NCBI GenBank assembly: GCA_016490735.1
Contig: JAEMWC010000106.1
Span: 311,001 to 375,000 of the forward strand
Direction of reading: 5' to 3'
Source: Pachyseris speciosa
Taxonomy: Eukaryota > Cnidaria > Anthozoa > Scleractinia > Pachyseridae
Length of the DNA: 64,000 bases
A program made the position numbers and the translations under genes. The notes beneath the pieces were generated by a model. The model had not been told where the DNA came from. It ran no database searches and worked only from the letters and a program-made list of their open reading frames with translations. This document shows, in pieces, positions 56,501-64,000 of the stretch. Numbering within the stretch: position 1 is the stretch's first letter; every line of letters begins with the position of its first letter.

Positions 56501-57418
56501 CTTAGTATAGAGCATTTCTCTCCTCTGCGTTAACAGTTGCTTCCATATTCTCTATTGCCAGCGTTAATTTTTAAGACGTTCGAAGCAAAAAATCTTAACT
56601 CTATCTGTTTCTATTGCTCCACCAACAGAAAGAATGTACCCGCACAACTCCCGCTGCGGAGTTCTTATCAGTCACAGAGGATGTGCATGCCCTTACCAAG
56701 TACAGGTACGCGCCATTAACTAAACTGCTAGCAGTTCCTTTCTGTGGCCTTTCCCTACATCAAAACAACGCGGAAAGCCGCAAGGATCTAGAACAAAAAT
56801 CTCTTTCACATTGGCTCTCTTAATCCCCACGGTATCAACGAACGCCTTTCATTCAACTAATTTATTCTTACGTTTTCACGTTACCATGTTTCCGCCAATG
56901 GCGGAGCGCCATCGTTCTGTATATAAACTACACCGACACAACCCATAATTCCTTCACTCGCTATGACCAAGGGCTGCGAAGGCTAGCGCTCGACACGTCA
57001 GCTTTTGAATCTCTTTACCGTAGCCAATTTACATTATCAACTGACTTGATAAAACCAAATTTTCGTGTACCTTCCGAAATTGAGCTCCTACTCTTCTCGT
57101 TTTGTCCTCCTCTCTCCTCTCTCAGGCTGCTATTGGTGATTTTTTATCAGATTTTAACTCCAAGAAAAATACCTTATCTTAAAACGAACTTTTCGCACTT
57201 TTTACGTTTGATCGCGTTTAATTCTTAGGGTACCACACCTTGTGAAAACGTTTAAACGTCACTTTGGGGAGTGGGGTTGAAGCCATTGACTCAATGACTC
57301 TTTTTCCTTGCTTTACAGGGTGATTGGAACCTTATCAAACTTTCAAGAGTTTTCGGATGTGTTTAAATGTAAAGTAGGATCATACATGAACCCGAAGAAA
57401 AAATGTGAAGTTTGGTGA
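44529..57418 (+). CDS. M13 (neprilysin-like) zinc metallopeptidase, gene 2
   Basis: Seventeen coding exons give 738 aa: 44529-45212, 46493-46546, 46646-46762, 48812-48883, 49544-49671, 50592-50814, 51220-51318, 51757-51834, 52310-52413, 53186-53244, 53491-53545, 54072-54139, 54250-54386, 54723-54788, 55965-56060, 56629-56705, 57319-57418. Exons 2-17 have the same lengths and phases as in gene 1, so the two are a tandem duplication. A hydrophobic segment at about residues 6-22 suggests secretion. [29 protein letters not shown] (571-575), GENIAD (Glu635, Asp639) and a terminal KKKCEVW are present. KECTR replaces the KWC of gene 1, and HALTKYR replaces HSPPQYR near the substrate-binding Arg. ATG 44529 is the first start before the signal segment. 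Confidence 0.93.
45590..45840 (-). mobile_element. Hammerhead-type terminal repeat of a Penelope-like element, intron 1 of gene 2
   Basis: The minus strand holds CTGACGA followed later by CGAAACGTC, then AGCTTTTGAATCTC and GCAGCCAATTTACATTATC. The same order occurs on the plus strand at 56,830-57,065. Position 7 of the hammerhead core may be any base, so CTGACGA is allowed, but helix II here pairs poorly. Confidence 0.6.
46124..46298. mobile_element. Palindromic MITE in intron 1 of gene 2
   Basis: Arms of about 70 bp (TTATTCCAAAATGGCGGCC through CTCTTTGCCTCG, and the complement) surround a loop of about 40 nt. Interrupted by a few mismatches. No ORF. Confidence 0.85.
47005..47475. repeat. 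Repeated non-coding element in intron 3 of gene 2
   Basis: AAACTAAACAAGTAAATTAT with its downstream CCTCCTCGCAGA occurs twice (about 47,055 and 47,235). GTAGCGTAGCCAAT followed by GATAGAACGCT occurs twice (about 47,340 and 47,415). These look like partial copies of one transposon family. 47,476-47,975 is unrecognised. Confidence 0.6.
47978..48052. mobile_element. Short palindromic element
   Basis: AACCTCGCTCCCGGGGTCCTC is mirrored by GAGGACCCTGGGAACGAGGTT about 30 nt later. Miniature palindromic repeats of this kind are common in marine invertebrate genomes. Confidence 0.75.
48320..48732. mobile_element. Foldback MITE, intron 3 of gene 2
   Basis: Arms of about 100 bp (48,321-48,423 and 48,630-48,730) start with CCGTCGATTGCATCTACCC and are flanked by TA. 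They enclose about 200 bp of unrelated sequence. TA flanks suggest a Tc1/mariner-type target site. Confidence 0.85.
49850..50420. repeat. Diverged 106-bp minisatellite, intron 5 of gene 2
   Basis: Recognisable units (GTTAGAACCACCTTGTACA at about 49,900; AGTTAGAACCGCCTTGCAC at about 50,320) in the same intron as the gene 1 array. The array probably existed before the gene duplication or was copied between the genes. Confidence 0.8.
52081..52152 (+). pseudogene. tRNA-Asp (GTC) pseudogene in intron 8 of gene 2
   Basis: The acceptor TCCTCGG/CCGGGGA pairs fully and the D arm and TTCGATTC are kept. The anticodon reads GTC. The universal T at position 33 is A, the anticodon stem CCCAC/GCGGT has two mismatches and the T stem loses its G53 pair. 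A T8 run follows. Probably a pseudogene or a SINE head. Confidence 0.75.
52639..52853. mobile_element. MITE in intron 9 of gene 2
   Basis: The left end AGGCCCAAGCAAACGAGGAC is mirrored by the right end (GTCCTCGTTTGCCAGGGCCT). 215 bp, no ORF. Confidence 0.82.
54633..54673 (+). pseudogene. Relic of exon 14a in gene 2
   Basis: It matches gene 1 exon 14a at both ends (TAAATGG and GGAGGAGGCCTGGCC through GCTTAC) but a net 25 nt are missing from the middle, including the codons for the zinc-ligand Glu. At 41 nt it would shift the frame. Acceptor AG and donor GTAAGA are still present, so inclusion would give a truncated product. Confidence 0.85.
55334..55631. mobile_element. MITE in intron 14 of gene 2
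   Basis: CCGGGGGTACTCCC is mirrored by GAGTATCCCCCGG. The interior has two GGTCTGAAATAGGGT repeats. No ORF. Confidence 0.75.
56830..57065 (+). mobile_element. Penelope-like terminal repeat, intron 16 of gene 2
   Basis: Same family as 45,590-45,840 on the opposite strand (CACGTTACCATGTTTCC, CACGTCAGCTTTTGAATCTC, GCCAATTTACATTATCAAC). The hammerhead core is decayed (GCTGCGA, GACAC). Confidence 0.6.
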
Positions 57419-57734
57419 AAATAACATTTCGCTACAAAAGAAGGCGGTGACCCATAATGAATCTTTTGTTAACAATTCGCCTGATTTGTTCTTGTTATTC
57501 AAAGATTTTGCTGTACAATATCTAGTTATTATTATCCAACTCCGTTAGTTACTGTACAGAAAATGCACGAGACTTGTACAAATATTCTGCGATATTGTAC
57601 ATTTGGATATTTGTACTGCAGAAAACCTGTTGTACAGGTTTCTTTACCGAGCGCGCCAAGCAAAACCTGTGACACTTTCCCGAAAAATGTTTTCTTTCCA
57701 TAAATTCTGTTTGCAATACAAGTTGGATAATAAA

Positions 57735-57885
57735 TCTCTTATTAGATGTTTTGGTGTGTAGTATGGCGGAGCATTTTTACTCGTTCTTTGTATTTTGATT
57801 CGCCCTACGGGCTCGTCAAAATACAGCACAACTCGTAAAAATATTCCGCGATACTACACGCCAAAACATCTAATAAGATACAATT
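57735..57885. mobile_element. Palindromic repeat downstream of gene 2
   Basis: Imperfect arms of about 60 bp (ATTAGATGTTTTGG with GTGTAGTATGGCGG, and the complement) surround a short centre near GCCCTACGGGC. Confidence 0.82.
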
Positions 57886-57916
57886 ATTTTAGGGGGATTT
57901 TTGTACAGGTTGACTG

Positions 57917-58187
57917 TTAGAGCTGTTTTCAATTGAGGGTCCAAAGTTCCTCCCCTTTTTGCTTTGAGATTAGTTGGCAAAACTCGCGCCATTCTCTCAA
58001 CCAATGAGAAGTAAAACCAAACCAATCACAGCTTGCACGCGCGCATTTTCCTGGGCTTTGCGCCGGCTACATGTACTTCCTTCAAATTCTGATTAGTTCA
58101 TTTCCATTTCTGGGTCTTTGGTGATTGGTCGGTTGGAGTAATTGCTTTGATTTTGGAATAACGAAAATCTATTTTAAACTGCTCTAA
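57917..58187. mobile_element. MITE with TTAGAGC ends
   Basis: The left end TTAGAGCTGTTTTCAATTGA is mirrored by TTTTAAACTGCTCTAA at the right end. 271 bp with conserved CCAATCA-type blocks. Related to 32,670-32,964. 58,188-58,990 holds nothing I recognise. Confidence 0.85.
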
Positions 58188-59000
58188 ACTGATAATTTGT
58201 GATTGTAATGCCATTCCCTGCCTTAAGAGTAAACATACTTAAAACGTTAAACGCGGGAAGCGGTTTCAACAGAATATGTCATTTTGTGTATGAGTGAGAA
58301 CATGCGTGCATAAATTTCTCGTTAATGTCGCAAATGGCTTGGCCCTGCAGTAATGATTTTGCATTTCAGACTTTTGTGATAAACCGATTACCCTGTTGAG
58401 TTCGAAACAGTTGCAAAGATTGTAAAGTTCAGTTTAAGGCTAGCCATCTTAAAACGCTAGATAAATTTGATTTCCTTTTGAGGCCACGCTTGCATTGCAG
58501 TCTACACAAGGTCACACACGGAGTAAATTCCGACGGTTGTTCCAAGAAATGCCTAAAAGTTTCCAAAAAGTTTCTTAAAATAATAAGAAAATACTCCCTA
58601 GCAAAATCTGGAAAGTTGCTGTCAAAATTCATCGTTTCAATGCAGAGAGTGTTGGCTGCTTTGTATTGCATCAATGCAACAGTTAAATCTTGAGCTATTC
58701 GTTATTTCAAAGTTCACCGTGAGCGCAACCCGTACAGGAGCTAAATACAAAGATCATCACATAAGTGTTTGTGAGAATTGTAAACATCAATAGAGTTCTC
58801 TTCAGTTCTGTACAAGGTACGTAGAAATTACAGGAGCCTATTCTATTAGCTCACTTAGGCCGCGCAAGCAATTGTGGGATTGTCTTGGAGGGCGCGTATT
58901 GAGAAGAAACAATCGCGTCACCCACACAATCCCACTCGGTTCCGGTCTTTTCCAAAGTGTGGTATTTTAGTCGTTCTTCTGATTGCTATCGTTGCAACCA

Positions 59001-59255
59001 GGGCCCGGTTGCTTGAAAGTCGATTAACCCTGATCCAAGATTAACAATTAACCAAAGAGTTTATTTCTTCATGCACAAACTTTGTTCATCGCTAACATTT
59101 TGCAAAATTTTAGATTAGAGGATCGACGTCAATCCTCAAAAACAGAAAGAGTCCAAAAGGCAGCAAAAAAATTTTTTTCAACCAAAAGATTAAAACTGCA
59201 ACCAAAATTACGCTAATCCTGGATTAAATTAATCGGCTTTTGAGCAACCGGGGGC
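59001..59255. mobile_element. MITE with GGTTGCT ends
   Basis: Ends CCCGGTTGCTTGAAAGTCGA and TCGGCTTTTGAGCAACCGGG are imperfect complements, followed inward by matching TTAA-rich blocks (GATCCAAGATTAA and TAATCCTGGATTAA). hAT-type MITEs look like this. 59,256-60,080 is unrecognised. Confidence 0.8.
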
Positions 59256-60086
59256 AGAACAAAGCGGTATAAAACGCCAAAAAAGATGTTTCTAAGAATT
59301 TACTCGCACTAGCTGATGAGCAAATGTTAAAAACGTAAACAGATTCTTTATCTTGGTTTAAATAAGCCCAGAGATTGCTGAAAATGTGCTTACCTTAAGT
59401 ATAGTCTCACAAAGTCTCTCGTGTGGTAAAAAAAGTGCTTAAAATGTCATAGGTTGCTGAAAATAATGCCGAGCACAATAAGGATAGCCCTAGCTCAAAC
59501 ATTTAAATGTACTAACACATTCAATCTTTTTGGCCACAAGTATAGCAAGTGTTTGTGTGTCATCTAGCCACTCGATTGCATTATTGTTTCAGCGTAGTAC
59601 TTTACATACAGTATCTGCATACCATATGGTTATTTTCCGAGACTGGAAACGGATAGCCTCTTTTCATTTTTGGAGAATTAACCATTTTAGGATAAACAGA
59701 ACACATTCTCACTGTGTTGCACACATGAAACTGAGTACTTACTGAGAGATCAGTCAGCGGGTGTATGAGAACAATATATTATAATTAGCAAACAATGTTG
59801 GTAAGAAAAAATAAGAACCTGGATAATTAAAACAAAAACCTCTTCACACGGTATCTGTTTTTCCTTTCGCTGTGATACCGGTTCCCGTGCACATATTACA
59901 AGGATGATCACTACCTCATATATTGCCGTCAATACCCGTCGGAAAACAACTTCCGGCGTAACTAAGGTCAGAAACCCCATAGCCTCTCAGAAGTAACTAA
60001 GCTTCTCCCTCCAAGATCATCTCCCACACTTACCCCTTTCAGAAAGGAAATTTCCCCACCCATGCCCTGAACTAAGCCAGAAAGAA

Positions 60087-60186
60087 CCCGTCCCCCAGTG
60101 AGACTTGGGCACCCGTCCCCCAGTGAGACTTGGGCACCCGTCCCCCAGTGAGACTTGGGCACCCCTCCCCCAGTGAGACTTGTGCA
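60087..60186. repeat. 25-bp tandem repeat, four copies
   Basis: CCCGTCCCCCAGTGAGACTT plus GGGCA repeats four times with one or two changes. 60,187-62,880 shows no gene or repeat that I can support. Confidence 0.92.
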
Positions 60187-62884
60187 CTGTGAGTGGTAGA
60201 GATGATTTGTGGATGGTTCTACAGTTTTAAGGTCTGATAAGCTATACTTGTAGTATCGCTGAAATTTGTGACATCAGCACGCATTCGAGGTAGTATTAAG
60301 TACGACAGCCTTGTATGTCATTAACTAAGCCATCTTAATGGTGATGATTGAGTTAAAGGAGCAGTATAATCATGGCAATTATTCTCGATATTTAGGCGAT
60401 ACATTTAGTAATTAAAATTTCAGTTTCATTCTTGAATTGCTTCTGGGTCACAAATGAGATGCAATTAAGTAAATTACAAAAACCTGACCAAAATAAATTA
60501 TTTCGAAGTGCATCGAACAACTTGAAAACGTGGGCCTGATGTTTTCAATGTGTGCCTTCATTTTCATCTTGGCTACACGTAACCTAAAACACTTAAGAAT
60601 GTTTTTCGTGAGTTGAAATAGTCGTTTTCAAAACAAAAATGGCCATTTTGTTTCGTTTGCCATTGTTAAACAGGTCTTCTTTGCTTTACAGGTAGATTTT
60701 TATTAACAATCCAAGAAACTGCCCCCTTAAGGCGTCATATGTTCAACTCCGTAAATAACAAACTTGGTTAAAGGGGTGTTATGGTCCATCTGCCTCGAAA
60801 GCTTTTTTAATATCAATCAAAATTACTCTAATGATTAAACCATTATTTATATCGACAGACTAGGTTTTAGTCGCTTTAAACAAAGATGTCAGTGTACTAG
60901 AACAATTAGGTTAGGACCATTGTCATTAAGGTACTTGTAGAATTAGTCACAGATTATTCGTTCTAAACCCTTTATAGTAACGAGAGGAATACTCGAAATT
61001 GGCTAATGATTGTGTGATGATATTTTGTCTATAGCCTTCGTTTAAGTAGGCTCCCTTCAGTTTTTTTCGGCTTTGGGGTGTACCTGTTGAAATCCAAAAA
61101 AAAAAAACAGTTAGTCAAGGGCTTAGTAAAACACCCTATGGCGTTGACCTAGTGTTTTGAAAATCGGGCTTTTAATTAGGCCAAGCCACTCTAGTCGAGT
61201 GTCGCCTTTAAACCGTAAAACTTCAAATGTACTGAGGTTTATGTTGCGTAACTAGATATTGAATTGTTTGTGCAGGTATTTCGTGAGTATGGGTGATTTT
61301 TTGTGTGTGATTCATGTCCAACTTTTAACAATTTACAATAGTACTTGATTTCAATAAAGCAGCTGTTATGGTGCAAGTTGTAGTGTTGTCTTGTCTGCAA
61401 GTGCAACTGAGCTAGCCTGGGTCGTGGTTTCACTGTACGTGGATCAGGCAATCGTTACCACTGTATTTTTTTTTTGTTCGTAGATATGGAAAGCCAATAA
61501 GCCAGCGGCAACCGATACATAATTTCCTGTTCTGTTCATGGCACCAAGAGCAATCCAAGTTATGAGCAAACGTGGGCAAAAATCGAACATTTTCAAAATA
61601 TGGTGGCAACAGCCAAAAAATCAATTCGGTTCATACTCTCAAGCTAGGTAGGCCTTAGAGTGAAACAAAGCACTACATGCTTTGTTTGGCTGAATATTGA
61701 TTTATTTTCGAGAAAATCGATAATAACTGAATTACGTCAAAATGCTGCTTTTGGTGCTCACAATTTTAGATGAATCTCGAAGCTTCGCTCAAGCAAATAT
61801 AACAACCTGGACCAATAAAAACTATCAAATGTTGAAAAACAAGATGGCAACATATGTTGACAGTAATGTGAGCAATTCTTGACCATTTATTTACTAAATC
61901 TAATTAAGTTTATCTTATCTACTTTTAACTCGGTTAAACATACGTCAAAAGTAGCCCCTTATTTGACTATGTGCTACACAAAATAATTGACTGAGAATGA
62001 GCCTTTTAGAAGGAGATGTGTAGTGTTTTTCGTTCTCCAAAGGATTTTTTGGGGAAATGATTGAGAGCGATTTAATCAAATTTAGAAGTTGGATAAAATG
62101 CGCTGATTCGACGGTGCCGTTAATTAGTCGGAAATGTACACACGCACACGCAAACTCAATATTTTCGCATTTTAAGTCCAATCTACAACTTATTTAAACA
62201 TAATATCCTCTTAGTTACCTTCATGTTGTTGTATCAAAGAAGATGGCTGCAGTCCTAAAATTGTTACATCGTTGACGTAAAAGCAGTATAACTTGCAGGG
62301 TATAGCGCAACGTCTCCTGATCATGAGCTGTTTACAGCGCGTATTTCAGGGTTTTTGATTCGAGGTTCCTCTTTTCCCATTTCGTTGAAAAGGAGGCTGT
62401 AATTAATTCGCATAATATCTATGCTTAAATATCGAACAGCGAACGAAATGCAAGCGGAATGTCGCTAGTTCAGGGACACTTTCTCCTTTGGCGGATTGTA
62501 AGCGCTAATTGATCTACTGAAATCCGTGACATCTGCGCAAAAAGTGAAACACGTGGCCTGGGGAACTGAGGTCGAGTTTTAAATATACGACGCAGGAACG
62601 GATGTTTTCGCAGGTCAGGAATTCAAGCCTGGTTTGCATTACACATTTAGTTCATGCTTTTACAACCACACTTGTCAACTAATTCTTGATAAATATCCAT
62701 ATAGGGCTGCTTGCGCTTGATGGTTATTGGAGATACGTCTAGCTCATGTGCGGTTTAAATCTCCCGGAGCATCCGTACGGAAAACTTTGATAGCCTGGAC
62801 TGGCACACGATTTCACACATGTTGTATTTGTCAAACATGATTGGATGCTGTAGAGCAAAAGTCTTCATTACTTCCTCAGTCAGC

Positions 62885-63056
62885 AAGGGCGTAGCGAGGG
62901 GGCGGGGGAGGTCCTGGGGTGCCCTTGACCCAGCCCCCTTTGTAAGCCTTTTTTTAAGCAAACAACCTACTGAGAATATTCAGGTGGCAATCATGGTGAG
63001 TACCCTCTGTTTGACACAGCGTGACCCCCCTTTGAAAAATCCTGGCTACACCCCTG
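62885..63056. mobile_element. 172-bp MITE
   Basis: Ends AAGGGCGTAGCGAGG and CCTGGCTACACCCCT are near-complementary, with GTCAGC repeated on both sides (62879-62884 and 63057-63062). 63,063-64,000 contains only short open frames without recognisable domains. Confidence 0.72.
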
Positions 63057-64000
63057 GTCAGCTCTTGGATGTCTTTCTCTGTGTTTGCCTCATGTCTTTC
63101 AACGTCTTCACCGCTAGTGCTGTAAGTTTTTTTCGCTGTTAAGCGAGAAAAAAATCCTACTATTTGCAGTCCTCATTATATTGTTTTGCATCAAGGTCCT
63201 GTAACCAGCCTCCTGGTATAAACATATGCAAAAGGGGGCTAGATCCCGGGACAAGTTTCTGAGAATAGTCTTTCTGAACCCGGCGTGTATGTCATTGGCT
63301 CGCACACTGCAATTTAAGAAATGTGGTCAAAGCTTACCAGAGTAAGCATTTCCATCTTTTCAGCAACATTGACGGCCTGGATGGCGACAGATGGTGAAGT
63401 TACCGTAGTTGCTTCTTTCTCGTCTGTAACGAGGGTCTGTAGGGTTTTTCGACATGTTGCGTAAATACATGAAGTAAATTATGCAATTTGTAGGAAACAA
63501 AAATAAATTTCATATGAGTTGAATAGATAAGCATGCAAAAAGTCAATTCACCTGTGCCAAATTGAAGAAACACTCCTGTTCTCTTTAATATGATTTGAGA
63601 ATCACGTTTCCCTATTCCTCTATCACACTTTGGCCAGGTTCTGTCACTTTTGCCATGATTTGATATTTCAGATGGACCTCTGCAGTTCGTACTAGCGCCT
63701 CTCGTCCACCCCAAACCAAGCTTTGCACGATGCGAGGGACATATTGTCATAGAATGTATGTTGACAGTAGGAGAGGATGAGGATTAGGTCAACTTCGTCT
63801 TTTGGCCCGGAAAAACCGAAACTGGTTGAATGGTTATCAATCCGCTTTGAACAGGCTAGGAGAGGTATAATTACCGTTTCGTGTTTTCTGGATCGTTTGT
63901 CGAAACCACAGTTTACTCCAACTATAGCTTTGATCGAGCAGCAGACATCCATATTAAAACGCATTGACAGTGTTTACAGTTATTCTCTATTATTGGTATT

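Noticed and set aside
62819..63142. Plus ORF of 107 codons
   Set aside because: Most of it is the 172-bp MITE at 62,885-63,056.
63400..63964. Minus ORFs near the right edge as exons of a neighbouring gene
   Set aside because: No domain, no convincing splice borders and no similarity I recognise. The window ends too soon to judge.

Overview
This is eukaryotic nuclear DNA, most likely from an anthozoan cnidarian such as a stony coral. The evidence is short AT-rich introns with GT-AG borders, type III RNA polymerase tRNA genes, many small palindromic transposons, LINE and Penelope-like fragments, and tRNA-derived SINEs. The species cannot be fixed from the sequence alone.

Bases 1-30,300 form a tRNA-Thr repeat cluster. 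A unit of about 640 bp carries a conserved 5' flank, a 72-nt tRNA-Thr, a T-run terminator, a conserved 3' flank and a CTGA-type simple-repeat spacer. I count 22 full-length and 5 truncated copies on both strands: 12 full copies have anticodon CGT, 8 TGT, one TAT (Ile) and one CGA (Ser). Several units form a higher-order tandem duplication (about 0.9-9.85 kb and 10.73-19.67 kb), and a third, partial block runs from 20.3 to 30.3 kb. Each duplicate holds a different LINE whose empty site is intact in the other duplicate. Within the array are four 67-nt segments that fold by eye as type I hammerhead ribozymes. There is also a Penelope-like fragment with its own hammerhead, a 570-bp foldback element, and a 2.96-kb transposon with 9-bp target duplications.

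Bases 31,168-57,418 hold two tandem M13 (neprilysin-like) zinc metallopeptidase genes on the + strand. Each has 17 coding exons, and exons 2-17 have identical lengths in the two genes (741 and 738 aa predicted). Both have an N-terminal hydrophobic segment, HExTH, ENIAD and a C-terminal KKKCEVW, so both look able to code for secreted or membrane-anchored peptidases. Gene 1 has two in-phase 66-nt versions of exon 14, which encodes the third zinc ligand, separated by only 50 nt. Gene 2 keeps the second version and a 25-nt-deleted relic of the first. Introns and the 2.2-kb intergenic gap hold a shared 106-bp minisatellite, SINEs, LINE tails, palindromic MITEs and a nested palindrome with hammerhead cores on both strands.

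Bases 57,419-64,000 contain only repeats (palindromic elements, a 25-bp tandem array, MITEs) and otherwise unrecognised sequence. I support no gene there.
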